Shown: positions 1-7,038, counted from the stretch's first letter. The stretch: 33,973 bases of DNA from Paraburkholderia tropica (GCF_914484835.1 NZ_CAJZAR010000108.1:1-33973); one strand, 5' to 3'. The notes: generated by a model from the sequence alone, not told the origin. A program made the numbers and translations.

Positions 1-35
1 TCGGCGCCGGCGTGGTTGCGAAGATCATCGAGTAA
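1..35 (+). CDS. tuf: Elongation factor Tu, C-terminal end (partial)
   Basis: Only the last ten complete codons are in the window, reading GAGVVAKIIE and then TAA. This is the usual C-terminus of EF-Tu, the GTPase that brings aminoacyl-tRNA to the ribosome. The frame is open from the first base. Its place directly before rpsJ agrees with the str-S10 order of proteobacteria (rpsL-rpsG-fusA-tuf-rpsJ). The identification rests on the short match plus position; the rest of the gene lies upstream of the window. Confidence 0.85.
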   Translation, partial: GAGVVAKIIE

Positions 36-41
36 ATCGAG

Positions 42-47
42 TAGAAT
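42..47 (+). promoter_or_regulatory. Possible -10 element upstream of rpsJ
   Basis: TAGAAT matches five of six bases of the sigma-70 -10 consensus and sits just after the tuf stop. The best upstream -35-like hexamer is TTGCGA at 16-21, inside tuf, but the spacer is 20 bp, longer than the preferred 16-18. It could start an S10-operon transcript near position 54 that includes both leader hairpins. Evidence is weak because of the spacing. Confidence 0.3.
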
Positions 48-79
48 ACTCGGCTTGCTGTAGAAGTTGATGTACCCTG

Positions 80-114
80 GGACCATCCGGCGGCGTCTTG
101 CCGCAGGGTGGTCC
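80..114 (+). promoter_or_regulatory. Long hairpin in the rpsJ leader
   Basis: Bases 80-88 pair with 106-114 (nine pairs, one G-U). After a single G-A mismatch (89/105), GCGGC 90-94 pairs with GCCGC 100-104 around a GTCTT loop. A pyrimidine- and A/T-rich stretch follows at about 117-131. It may be a terminator remnant for tuf or, more likely with the next hairpin, part of a structured S10 leader. In E. coli the S10 leader is a target of autogenous control by L4; whether that applies here is inference. Confidence 0.55.
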
Positions 115-133
115 TGCGCTCTTTATATTGTCT

Positions 134-161
134 GGCGGCGCAAGTCCGCCTCGCTCTTTTT
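134..161 (+). terminator. Terminator-like attenuator just before rpsJ
   Basis: GGCGG (134-138) pairs with CCGCC (146-150) across a 7-nt loop, and the sequence then runs TCGCTCTTTTT to 161. The T-run touches the AAGGA ribosome-binding site at 162-166, seven bases from the rpsJ ATG. A GC stem followed by five T is the shape of an intrinsic terminator or attenuator. The stem is short, so termination may be partial or factor-dependent. Confidence 0.5.
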
Positions 162-172
162 AAGGAATCGTC

Positions 173-484
173 ATGCAGAACCAAAAAATCCGTATCCGCC
201 TGAAAGCTTTCGACTACCGCCTGATCGACCAGTCGGCTGCTGAAATCGTCGATACGGCGAAGCGCACGGGCGCAATCGTCCGCGGTCCGGTGCCGCTGCC
301 GACGCGTATCCAGCGTTTCGACATCCTGCGCTCGCCGCACGTCAACAAGACGTCGCGCGACCAGCTCGAAATCCGCACCCACCTGCGCCTGATGGACATC
401 GTCGACCCGACGGACAAGACCGTTGACGCGCTGATGAAGCTGGACCTCCCGGCTGGCGTGGACGTCGAAATCAAGCTGCAGTAA
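173..484 (+). CDS. rpsJ: 30S ribosomal protein S10
   Basis: The product is 103 aa, the same length as E. coli S10, and opens MQNQKIRIRLKAFDYRLID. S10 (NusE) is a 30S head protein and also partners NusB in transcription antitermination. The ATG is preceded by AAGGA at 162-166. It is the first gene of the S10 operon. The next gene, rplC, lies 199 nt away, a longer gap than between the other genes of the operon, and that gap has its own promoter-like sequence. Confidence 0.98.
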   Translation: MQNQKIRIRLKAFDYRLIDQSAAEIVDTAKRTGAIVRGPVPLPTRIQRFDILRSPHVNKTSRDQLEIRTHLRLMDIVDPTDKTVDALMKLDLPAGVDVEIKLQ

Positions 485-534
485 GAGTCTCGAGCGCGGC
501 CAGGATGACCTGATCGCGCTAAGTCTTTGATTGC

Positions 535-563
535 TTGCGGAAATCGTGGGAGGGCGTTATACT
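535..563 (+). promoter_or_regulatory. Candidate sigma-70 promoter upstream of rplC
   Basis: TTGCGG (535-540) and TATACT (558-563) are separated by exactly 17 bp. The -10 matches five of six consensus bases; the -35 matches only its first three. Transcription would start near 570, giving a leader of about 114 nt before the rplC ATG. That leader would begin with the near-palindrome 571-592 (TTTTCGCGCA against TGCGCAAAAA, one mismatch). Confidence 0.45.
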
Positions 564-650
564 TGACGTCTTTTCGCGCATTTGCGCAAAAAAATCGGTG
601 TGCCTTGCGAGCCTTTACCTCGGAAACACGCCGGTACTTTGTAAATTAGC

Positions 651-670
651 CCCGACCAATCGCAGTCGGG
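651..670 (+). promoter_or_regulatory. Hairpin beside the rplC ribosome-binding site
   Basis: CCCGAC (651-656) pairs perfectly with GTCGGG (665-670) around an 8-nt loop. The GGAG Shine-Dalgarno (674-677) begins four bases later. A stem this close to the ribosome-binding site could affect rplC translation. The pairing is seen in the sequence; the regulatory role is inferred. Confidence 0.4.
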
Positions 671-683
671 AATGGAGAAAACG

Positions 684-1343
684 ATGAGCCTTGGACTCGT
701 AGGTCGCAAGGTTGGCATGACCCGTATCTTCACGGCCGAAGGGGATTCGATTCCCGTGACCGTGCTGGACGTGTCCGACAACCGCGTGACGCAGATCAAG
801 ACTGTTGAAACCGACGGCTACACGGCCGTGCAGGTTGCGTTCGGTACGCGCCGCGCTTCGCGCGTGACGAAGCCGATCGCAGGTCATCTCGCCAAAGCCG
901 GTGTTCAAGCCGGTGAAATCCTCAAGGAATTCCAGATCGACGCCGCCAAGGCTGCCGAGCTGTCGAATGGCGCCGTGATCGGTGTGGACCTCTTCTCGGA
1001 AGGCCAGAAGGTCGATGTGCAAGGCACCTCGATCGGTAAGGGCTACGCCGGTACCATCAAGCGTTACAACTTTGCTTCGGGTCGTGCTTCGCACGGTAAC
1101 TCGCGCTCGCACAATGTGCCGGGCTCGATCGGTATGGCGCAGGATCCGGGTCGTGTTTTCCCGGGTAAGCGCATGACCGGTCACATGGGTGACGAAACCG
1201 TGACGGTGCAAAACCTCGAAATCGCCCGTATCGACGCAGAGCGCAGCCTGCTGTTGGTCAAGGGTGCCGTGCCGGGTGCAAAGGGCGGCAAGGTTTTCGT
1301 GACGCCGGCTGTCAAGGCACGCGTCAAGAAAGGAGCGCAATAA
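684..1343 (+). CDS. rplC: 50S ribosomal protein L3
   Basis: L3 binds 23S rRNA early in assembly and reaches towards the peptidyl-transferase centre. The protein from ATG 684 is 219 aa and starts MSLGLVGRKVGMTRIF. An in-frame ATG at 672 would add four residues, but GGAG at 674-677 places the ribosome on 684. The central segment SHGNSRSHNVPGSIG, followed by MAQDPGR, is the L3 signature region. It keeps the glutamine that corresponds to the one methylated in E. coli L3. The stop codon overlaps the rplD start by one base. Confidence 0.97.
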   Translation: MSLGLVGRKVGMTRIFTAEGDSIPVTVLDVSDNRVTQIKTVETDGYTAVQVAFGTRRASRVTKPIAGHLAKAGVQAGEILKEFQIDAAKAAELSNGAVIGVDLFSEGQKVDVQGTSIGKGYAGTIKRYNFASGRASHGNSRSHNVPGSIGMAQDPGRVFPGKRMTGHMGDETVTVQNLEIARIDAERSLLLVKGAVPGAKGGKVFVTPAVKARVKKGAQ

Positions 1344-1963
1344 TGGAACTGAAGCTCCTGAACGCTAATGGTCAGGAAGGCGCAGCAGTTAACGCGTCGG
1401 ACGTCGTGTTCGGCCGTGACTACAACGAAGCGCTGATCCATCAGATCGTTGTCGCCTATCAGGCGAACGCGCGCAGCGGTAACCGCGCGCAGAAGGACCG
1501 TGAGCAGGTCAAGCACACCACCAAGAAGCCGTGGCGTCAGAAGGGTACGGGCCGCGCTCGTGCCGGTATGTCGTCGAGCCCGCTGTGGCGTGGCGGTGGT
1601 CGCATCTTCCCGAATTCGCCGGAAGAAAACTTCGCTCACAAGGTCAACAAGAAGATGCATCGCGCAGGCCTCTGCTCGATCTTCTCGCAGCTGGCCCGTG
1701 AAGGCCGCATCTCGGTCGTCGAAGAGCTGTCGCTCGAAGCGCCGAAGACGAAGCTGCTGGCCGAAAAGTTCAAGGCCATGGGTCTCGAATCCGTGCTGGT
1801 CATCACCGACACGGTCGACGAGAACCTGTTTCTCGCGTCGCGCAACCTGCCCCACGTGGCAGTCGTTGAGCCGCGTTTTGCCGACCCCCTCTCGCTGATC
1901 TACTTCAAGAAGATCCTGATCACGAAGGCAGCGGTCGCCCAGATCGAGGAGTTGCTGTCATGA
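1343..1963 (+). CDS. rplD: 50S ribosomal protein L4
   Basis: The product is 206 aa, close to the 201 aa of E. coli L4. It contains the basic extended loop KHTTKKPWRQKGTGRARAG (about residues 55-73) that reaches the exit tunnel. L4 is the autogenous repressor of the S10 operon in E. coli, acting on the rpsJ leader by attenuation and translational repression. The structured leader at 80-161 makes the same logic worth testing here, but nothing in the sequence proves it. The start overlaps the rplC stop by one base and the stop overlaps rplW by four (ATGA), implying coupled translation. Confidence 0.97.
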   Translation: MELKLLNANGQEGAAVNASDVVFGRDYNEALIHQIVVAYQANARSGNRAQKDREQVKHTTKKPWRQKGTGRARAGMSSSPLWRGGGRIFPNSPEENFAHKVNKKMHRAGLCSIFSQLAREGRISVVEELSLEAPKTKLLAEKFKAMGLESVLVITDTVDENLFLASRNLPHVAVVEPRFADPLSLIYFKKILITKAAVAQIEELLS

Positions 1964-2274
1964 GCGAGATTCGCAAGAACGATCATCGTTTGATGCAGGT
2001 CCTGCTCGCGCCGGTGATCTCCGAAAAGGCGACGCTGGTGGCGGAGAAGAACGAACAAGTCGTCTTCGAAGTCGCCCCGGATGCGACGAAGCAGGAAGTC
2101 AAGGCTGCTGTCGAGCTGATGTTCAAGGTGGAAGTCGACTCCGTCAACGTGCTGGTCCAGAAGGGTAAAGCCAAGCGCTTTGGCCGCTTCAACGGCAAGC
2201 GCAAGGACGTGAAGAAGGCGTACGTCTGCCTGAAGCCCGGCCAGGAAATCAACTTTGAAGCGGAGGCCAAGTAA
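1960..2274 (+). CDS. rplW: 50S ribosomal protein L23
   Basis: The protein is 104 aa, opening MSEIRKNDHRLMQVLLAPVI followed by the L23 signature SEKATLVAEKNEQVVFEV. L23 sits at the mouth of the exit tunnel and docks trigger factor and SRP. It has the family's usual length, beta-alpha-beta core and basic loop (QKGKAKRFGRFNGKRKDVKK). Translation is probably coupled to rplD through the ATGA overlap. Two bases separate it from rplB. Confidence 0.97.
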   Translation: MSEIRKNDHRLMQVLLAPVISEKATLVAEKNEQVVFEVAPDATKQEVKAAVELMFKVEVDSVNVLVQKGKAKRFGRFNGKRKDVKKAYVCLKPGQEINFEAEAK

Positions 2275-2276
2275 TC

Positions 2277-3104
2277 ATGGCAATCGTGAAAGTTAAGCCG
2301 ACTTCGCCGGGTCGCCGCGCGATGGTCAAGATCGTCAACAAGGATCTGCATAAGGGTAAGCCGTTCGCCGCGCTGCTCGACACGCAATCCACGACGGCTG
2401 GCCGTAACAACAATGGTCGCATCACGACCCGTCACAAGGGTGGTGGTCACAAGCAGCACTACCGTGTGATCGACTTCCGTCGTACGAAGGACGGCATTCC
2501 GGCAAAGATCGAACGCCTGGAATACGACCCGAACCGTAGCGCGAACATCGCGCTGGTTCTGTACGCAGACGGTGAGCGTCGCTACATCATCGCCCCGAAG
2601 GGCGCGGTGGTTGGCCAGCCGCTGATGTCGGGTTCGGAAGCGCCGATCAAGTCGGGTAACGCTCTGCCGATCCGTAACATCCCGGTCGGTACGACGATCC
2701 ACTGCATCGAAATGCTGCCGGGCAAGGGCGCGCAGATCGCGCGTTCGGCTGGTACGTCGGCAATGCTGCTGGCACGCGAAGGCGTCTACGCGCAGGTTCG
2801 TCTGCGTTCGGGCGAAATCCGCCGCGTCCACGTCGAGTGCCGCGCGACGATCGGTGAAGTTGGCAACGAAGAACACAGCCTCCGTCAAATCGGTAAGGCT
2901 GGTGCGAACCGCTGGCGCGGCATCCGCCCGACGGTCCGCGGCGTTGCAATGAACCCGGTTGATCACCCGCACGGTGGTGGTGAAGGCAAGACTGCTGCAG
3001 GTCGCGATCCGGTTAGCCCGTGGGGCACGCCGGCTAAGGGCTACCGCACCCGTAGCAACAAGCGCACGACGAGCATGATCGTCCAGCGCCGTCACAAGCG
3101 CTAA
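2277..3104 (+). CDS. rplB: 50S ribosomal protein L2
   Basis: At 275 aa the product is close in length to E. coli L2 (273 aa). L2 binds domain IV of 23S rRNA, is needed for subunit association, and lies near the peptidyl-transferase centre. The near-invariant C-terminal motif NPVDHPHGGGEGKT, containing the histidine important for activity, is present, as is the basic tail ending in KR. It lies in the S10 operon between rplW and rpsS with a strong ribosome-binding site upstream. Confidence 0.98.
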   Translation: MAIVKVKPTSPGRRAMVKIVNKDLHKGKPFAALLDTQSTTAGRNNNGRITTRHKGGGHKQHYRVIDFRRTKDGIPAKIERLEYDPNRSANIALVLYADGERRYIIAPKGAVVGQPLMSGSEAPIKSGNALPIRNIPVGTTIHCIEMLPGKGAQIARSAGTSAMLLAREGVYAQVRLRSGEIRRVHVECRATIGEVGNEEHSLRQIGKAGANRWRGIRPTVRGVAMNPVDHPHGGGEGKTAAGRDPVSPWGTPAKGYRTRSNKRTTSMIVQRRHKR

Positions 3105-3114
3105 GGAGTAGGCA

Positions 3115-3390
3115 ATGGCACGTTCTATTAAGAAAGGTCCGTTCTGCGACGCCCATTTGCTGAAGAAGGTTGAGGCAGCTGCAGCATCGCGTGACAAAAA
3201 ACCGATCAAGACCTGGTCGCGTCGCTCGACGATCCTGCCGGACTTTATCGGCCTGACGATCGCCGTTCATAACGGCCGTCAACACGTTCCCGTGTATGTC
3301 ACGGAAAACATGGTCGGCCACAAGCTTGGCGAGTTCGCACTGACCCGTACGTTCAAGGGTCACGCGGCCGACAAGAAGGCCAAGAAATAA
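3115..3390 (+). CDS. rpsS: 30S ribosomal protein S19
   Basis: The 91-aa protein begins MARSIKKGPFCDAHLLKKVE and carries the S19 signature region (VHNGRQHVPVYVTENMVGHK, then LGEFALTR). S19 sits in the 30S head near the A-site finger and pairs with S13. AAGGAG lies just before the ATG. The length matches the family (92 aa in E. coli). Confidence 0.98.
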   Translation: MARSIKKGPFCDAHLLKKVEAAAASRDKKPIKTWSRRSTILPDFIGLTIAVHNGRQHVPVYVTENMVGHKLGEFALTRTFKGHAADKKAKK

Positions 3391-3402
3391 GGGGCAATCA
3401 AG

Positions 3403-3732
3403 ATGGAAGTGAAGGCAATTCATCGCGGTGCCCGCATCTCGGCGCAGAAAACGCGCCTTGTGGCTGACCAGATCCGCGGTCTGCCGGTCGACAAGGCACT
3501 GAACGTTCTGACGTTCTCGCCGAAGAAAGCGGCTGGCATCGTGAAAAAGGTTGTGCTCTCGGCGATCGCAAACGCGGAACACAACGAAGGCGCAGACATC
3601 GACGAGCTCAAGATCAAGAGCATCTACGTCGACAAGGCGGCTTCGCTGAAGCGTTTCACCGCGCGCGCCAAGGGCCGCGGCAACCGCATCGAGAAGCAAT
3701 CCTGTCACATCACTGTGACGGTCGGGAATTAA
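3403..3732 (+). CDS. rplV: 50S ribosomal protein L22
   Basis: The protein is 109 aa, opening [21 protein letters not shown]22 lines the nascent-peptide exit tunnel with an extended beta-hairpin, seen here as the basic segment around residues 80-100 ([19 protein letters not shown]). Macrolide-resistance changes in other bacteria map to that hairpin; the sequence here looks standard. It lies 12 nt after rpsS and 11 nt before rpsC. Confidence 0.98.
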
Positions 3733-3743
3733 GGAGCCATACG

Positions 3744-4538
3744 ATGGGACAGAAAATTCATCCGACTGGCTTCCGTTTGGCCGTCAGCCGCAATTGGGCT
3801 TCGCGTTGGTACGCGAACAACAACAATTTCGCGGCGATGTTGAAGGAGGACATCGGTGTTCGTGAATACCTGAAGAAGAAGCTGAAGAACGCTTCGGTGG
3901 GCCGTGTTGTGATCGAGCGTCCGGCAAAGAACGCTCGCATCACGATTTACAGCTCGCGCCCGGGTGTGGTGATCGGCAAGAAGGGCGAGGACATCGAACT
4001 CCTCAAGGCCGAACTCCAGAAGCGCATGGGCGTTCCGGTTCACGTGAACATCGAAGAAATCCGCAAGCCGGAAACCGACGCGCAGCTGATCGCCGACTCG
4101 ATCACGCAGCAGCTCGAACGCCGCATCATGTTCCGTCGCGCAATGAAGCGCGCGATGCAGAACGCGATGCGTCTGGGTGCCCAAGGCATCAAGATCATGA
4201 GCGCCGGCCGTCTGAACGGTATCGAAATCGCACGTACCGAGTGGTACCGCGAAGGTCGAGTGCCGCTTCACACGCTGCGTGCTGACATCGACTACGCAAC
4301 CTCGGAAGCGAAGACGACGTACGGCATCATCGGCGTGAAGGTTTGGGTCTACAAGGGCGACACGCTCGGCCGCAACGACGCACCGGTGGTGGAAGAAGTC
4401 GCCGAAGAAAAGCGTCCGCGCCGCAACGCGCGTCCGGGCGATCGTCGTCCGCGCCGTGATGGCGAAGGTGCACCGGGCGCACGCCGTGGCGCACCGCGCC
4501 GTGGCGCTGCCGGCGGTGACGGCAAGAGTGGAGAATAA
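3744..4538 (+). CDS. rpsC: 30S ribosomal protein S3 with long basic tail
   Basis: S3 forms part of the mRNA entry channel. Its KH domain is visible as the VVIGKKGEDIELLKAELQKR region (about residues 75-94). The product is 264 aa against 233 aa in E. coli. The extra length is a low-complexity tail after about residue 212, rich in Arg, Gly, Pro and Ala (repeats such as RPRR, ARRGAPRRG). Similar tails are common in beta-proteobacterial S3 as far as I recall. The reading frame is intact, with AAGGAG before the ATG and only 2 nt to rplP. Confidence 0.97.
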   Translation: MGQKIHPTGFRLAVSRNWASRWYANNNNFAAMLKEDIGVREYLKKKLKNASVGRVVIERPAKNARITIYSSRPGVVIGKKGEDIELLKAELQKRMGVPVHVNIEEIRKPETDAQLIADSITQQLERRIMFRRAMKRAMQNAMRLGAQGIKIMSAGRLNGIEIARTEWYREGRVPLHTLRADIDYATSEAKTTYGIIGVKVWVYKGDTLGRNDAPVVEEVAEEKRPRRNARPGDRRPRRDGEGAPGARRGAPRRGAAGGDGKSGE

Positions 4539-4540
4539 CG

Positions 4541-4957
4541 ATGCTGCAACCGAAACGCAGGAAGTATCGCAAAGAGCAGAAGGGTCGTAACACCGGCGTC
4601 GCAACTCGCGGCAACGCAGTTTCGTTCGGTGAATACGGTCTGAAGGCTATCGGTCGTGGTCGCCTGACCGCGCGTCAGATTGAAGCGGCGCGTCGTGCAA
4701 TGACGCGTCACATCAAGCGTGGCGGCCGCATCTGGATCCGTATCTTCCCGGACAAGCCGATCTCGCAAAAGCCGGCGGAAGTGCGTATGGGTAACGGTAA
4801 GGGTAACCCTGAGTACTACGTCGCAGAGATTCAACCGGGCAAGATGCTGTACGAAATGGATGGTGTGTCCGAAGAACTGGCCCGTGAAGCGTTCCGTCTG
4901 GCTGCAGCGAAGCTGCCGCTGAAGACGGTCTTCATGGTTCGCCAGCTCGGCGCCTAA
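4541..4957 (+). CDS. rplP: 50S ribosomal protein L16
   Basis: The protein is 138 aa (136 in E. coli) and begins MLQPKRRKYRKEQKGRNTG. L16 is a late-assembly protein that organises the A-site region of the large subunit. The family motif around RAMTRHIKRGGRIWIRIFPD and the following KPAEVRMGNGKGNPEYYVA are both present. It lies directly after rpsC and before rpmC. Confidence 0.98.
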   Translation: MLQPKRRKYRKEQKGRNTGVATRGNAVSFGEYGLKAIGRGRLTARQIEAARRAMTRHIKRGGRIWIRIFPDKPISQKPAEVRMGNGKGNPEYYVAEIQPGKMLYEMDGVSEELAREAFRLAAAKLPLKTVFMVRQLGA

Positions 4958-4967
4958 GGAGTTAATG

Positions 4968-5162
4968 ATGAAGGCATCTGAACTTCTTCAGAAAGACAAG
5001 GCCGCGCTCGATCAAGAGCTGTCGGACCTCTTGAAGGCGCAATTCGGCCTGCGCATGCAACTCGCGACCCAGCAGCTCACGAACACGAGCCAGCTGAAGA
5101 AGGTTCGTCGCGACATCGCACGTGTGCGGACCGTCCTGACTCAGAAGGCGAACCAGAAATGA
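4968..5162 (+). CDS. rpmC: 50S ribosomal protein L29
   Basis: The product is 64 aa from the second of two adjacent ATG codons (4965 and 4968). Starting at 4968 gives MKASELLQKDKAALDQELSD and the better distance to AAGGAG upstream. L29 is a small two-helix protein at the tunnel exit next to L23. The motif LRMQLATQQLTNTSQLKKVR is typical. The stop overlaps the rpsQ start as ATGA, indicating coupled translation. Confidence 0.96.
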   Translation: MKASELLQKDKAALDQELSDLLKAQFGLRMQLATQQLTNTSQLKKVRRDIARVRTVLTQKANQK

Positions 5163-5431
5163 ACGAAAGCGTGAAAACCTCGCTTAAGCGGACGCTGGTC
5201 GGCAAAGTCGTCAGCAACAAGATGGACAAGACGGTCACCGTCCTGGTCGAGCGCCGCGTCAAGCACCCGATCTACGGCAAGTACGTCGTGCAGTCGAAGA
5301 AGTACCACGCTCACGACGAGTCGAACACGTACAACGAGGGTGACCTCGTTGAAATCCAGGAGACCCGTCCGCTGTCGAAGACGAAGGCCTGGACCGTGTC
5401 GAAGCTGGTAGAAGCAGCACGCGTCATCTAA
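5159..5431 (+). CDS. rpsQ: 30S ribosomal protein S17
   Basis: The 90-aa product carries the S17 core (LVGKVVSNKMDKTVTVLVER, then HPIYGKYVVQSKKYHAHDE), an OB-fold that binds 16S rRNA helices early in 30S assembly. It is the last gene of the S10 operon. A 357-nt gap follows with a perfect hairpin and the spc promoter, so this is the natural break between the two operons. Confidence 0.98.
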   Translation: MNESVKTSLKRTLVGKVVSNKMDKTVTVLVERRVKHPIYGKYVVQSKKYHAHDESNTYNEGDLVEIQETRPLSKTKAWTVSKLVEAARVI

Positions 5432-5454
5432 AACGTCCGTTTCAGATGATGAAA

Positions 5455-5479
5455 CATCCCGGGGTTCTCCCCCGGGATG
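5455..5479 (+). terminator. Perfect 10-bp hairpin after rpsQ (no T-run)
   Basis: CATCCCGGGG (5455-5464) pairs without mismatch with CCCCGGGATG (5470-5479) around TTCTC. No T-run follows, so it is not a classic intrinsic terminator. It may stabilise the 3' end of the S10 message or mark a processing site at the operon junction. Confidence 0.5.
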
Positions 5480-5510
5480 CAGAAGTAGTTGAAATCGCAG
5501 AAGATTTCGC

Positions 5511-5539
5511 TTGCTAGACCAAGATTATCGAGTTATAGT
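5511..5539 (+). promoter_or_regulatory. spc operon promoter
   Basis: TTGCTA (5511-5516) and TATAGT (5534-5539) lie 17 bp apart, matching four of six and five of six consensus bases. The position, between rpsQ and rplN, is where the spc promoter sits in E. coli. The start point would be near 5546. The spacer and -10 lie inside the inverted repeat 5517-5528 / 5535-5546 (12 pairs, one G-U, 6-nt loop), so the hairpin forms only in read-through RNA from the S10 operon. Confidence 0.65.
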
Positions 5540-5788
5540 CTTGGTCTTCCCTCTTTATGGGTTCGCTGTTGGCAAAGCAGCGGGTAAACATGAAAGGGGA
5601 AGCAAAATCCGGGCGCCAGTCCGGGTTAGCAAGATTCACCGGAATGCGATGGCCGGTTTCGTTTGCCGTCGCTGCTGTTCATACCCAAGCAGCTGAGCGG
5701 TCGTTCTAGTGGCGGCGCGGCTGACGGGACCAAGACTGACCGGATGTGCCATGGTGGCGCGACCGGATTAAGTTGGGATAGATAAACC

Positions 5789-6157
5789 ATGATCCAGACC
5801 GAAACTCGGCTTGAAGTAGCCGACAACACGGGTGCGCGTGAAGTCATGTGCATCAAGGTGCTCGGCGGCTCGAAGCGTCGTTATGCCAGCATTGGCGACA
5901 TCATCAAGGTGACCGTCAAGGAAGCAACGCCGCGCGGGCGCGTGAAAAAGGGCGAAATCTACAACGCTGTTGTGGTTCGCACCGCGAAGGGCGTGCGCCG
6001 TCAAGACGGCTCGCTGATCAAGTTCGATGGCAACGCCGCCGTGCTTTTGAACACCAAGCTTGAGCCGATCGGCACCCGTATTTTCGGGCCGGTTACGCGT
6101 GAGCTGCGTAGCGAACGATTCATGAAGATCGTTTCGCTGGCGCCGGAAGTGCTGTAA
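5789..6157 (+). CDS. rplN: 50S ribosomal protein L14
   Basis: The 122-aa product has the standard length. It opens MIQTETRLEVADNTGAREVM and includes the motif GDIIKVTVKEATPRGRVKKG. L14 forms an intersubunit bridge and binds the silencing factor RsfS. It is the first gene of the spc operon behind its own promoter and a leader of about 240 nt. The ribosome-binding site is poor compared with the downstream genes. Confidence 0.98.
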   Translation: MIQTETRLEVADNTGAREVMCIKVLGGSKRRYASIGDIIKVTVKEATPRGRVKKGEIYNAVVVRTAKGVRRQDGSLIKFDGNAAVLLNTKLEPIGTRIFGPVTRELRSERFMKIVSLAPEVL

Positions 6158-6166
6158 GGAGTCGCG

Positions 6167-6475
6167 ATGAACAAGATTCGCAAGGGTGACGAAGTTATTG
6201 TCGTCACTGGCAAAGACAAGGGCAAGCGCGGCGTCGTGGTAGGAATTGGCGAAGACCGCGTGACCGTCGAAGGCATCAACATCGCGAAGAAGCATGTTAA
6301 GCCGAACCCCATGAAGGGTACGACGGGTGGCGTTGAAGCCAAGGCAATGCCGCTGGCTATCTCGAACGTCGCATTGGTCGACGCGAACGGCAAGCCGTCG
6401 CGCGTGGGCATCAAGGTCGAAGGGGACAAGAAGGTTCGTTTCCTTAAGACGACCGGTGCTGTTCTGAGCGCCTGA
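6167..6475 (+). CDS. rplX: 50S ribosomal protein L24
   Basis: The product is 102 aa with an N-terminal KOW motif (KGDEVIVVTGKDKGKRGVV). L24 is an assembly initiator of the large subunit that binds the 5' part of 23S rRNA. AAGGAG precedes the ATG by a normal distance, and the gene is 9 nt after rplN. Confidence 0.98.
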   Translation: MNKIRKGDEVIVVTGKDKGKRGVVVGIGEDRVTVEGINIAKKHVKPNPMKGTTGGVEAKAMPLAISNVALVDANGKPSRVGIKVEGDKKVRFLKTTGAVLSA

Positions 6476-6491
6476 CGCTGCGGAGTAAAAA

Positions 6492-7031
6492 ATGGCACGT
6501 TTGCAAGAATTTTATAAAGAGAAGGTCGTTCCCGGCCTGATCGAGAAGTTCGGTTACAAGTCGATCATGGAAGTGCCGCGCCTCACCAAGATCACCCTGA
6601 ACATGGGTGTCGGTGAAGCCGTTGCTGACAAGAAAGTACTTGAGCACGCCGTGGGCGACCTCACGAAGATCGCCGGTCAGAAGCCTGTCGTGACGAAGTC
6701 GCGCAAGGCAATCGCCGGTTTCAAGATTCGTGAAGGCTACCCGATCGGCACGATGGTCACGCTGCGTGGCCAGGCAATGTACGAATTCCTGGACCGTTTC
6801 GTGACGGTTGCGCTCCCCCGCGTGCGCGACTTCCGTGGCGTGTCGGGCAAGGCGTTCGATGGCCGTGGTAACTACAACATCGGTGTGAAAGAGCAGATCA
6901 TTTTCCCCGAAATTGACTACGACAAGATCGACGCGCTGCGTGGGCTGAACATCAGCATCACGACGACCGCGAAGACCGACGAAGAAGCAAAGGCACTGCT
7001 CGCCAGCTTCAAGTTCCCGTTCAGAAACTGA
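6492..7031 (+). CDS. rplE: 50S ribosomal protein L5
   Basis: The protein is 179 aa, the same length as E. coli L5. The signature is MEVPRLTKITLNMGVGEAV. L5 binds 5S rRNA in the central protuberance, contacts P-site tRNA, and bridges to S13. The C-terminal region (PEIDYDKIDALRGLNISITT) is standard. It sits 16 nt after rplX and 7 nt before rpsN. Confidence 0.98.
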   Translation: MARLQEFYKEKVVPGLIEKFGYKSIMEVPRLTKITLNMGVGEAVADKKVLEHAVGDLTKIAGQKPVVTKSRKAIAGFKIREGYPIGTMVTLRGQAMYEFLDRFVTVALPRVRDFRGVSGKAFDGRGNYNIGVKEQIIFPEIDYDKIDALRGLNISITTTAKTDEEAKALLASFKFPFRN

Positions 7032-7038
7032 GGTTACC

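Larger units (their letters stand above)
5432..5788 (+). other. S10-spc junction: intergenic leader of rplN
   Basis: This 357-nt gap has no convincing gene; a 61-codon frame at 5511-5696 lacks a ribosome-binding site. It holds a 10-bp hairpin (5455-5479), the spc promoter (5511-5539) lying inside an inverted repeat (5517-5546), and a leader of about 240 nt before rplN. GACCAAGAC at 5728-5736 is perfectly complementary to GTCTTGGTC at 5538-5546. The rplN start has only a weak ribosome-binding site (GGGA about 13 nt upstream). Confidence 0.6.

Noticed and set aside
5511..5696. A 61-codon frame in the rpsQ-rplN gap, possibly a leader peptide
   Set aside because: It would begin at the -35 hexamer of the spc promoter, has no ribosome-binding site, and its translation has no family likeness.
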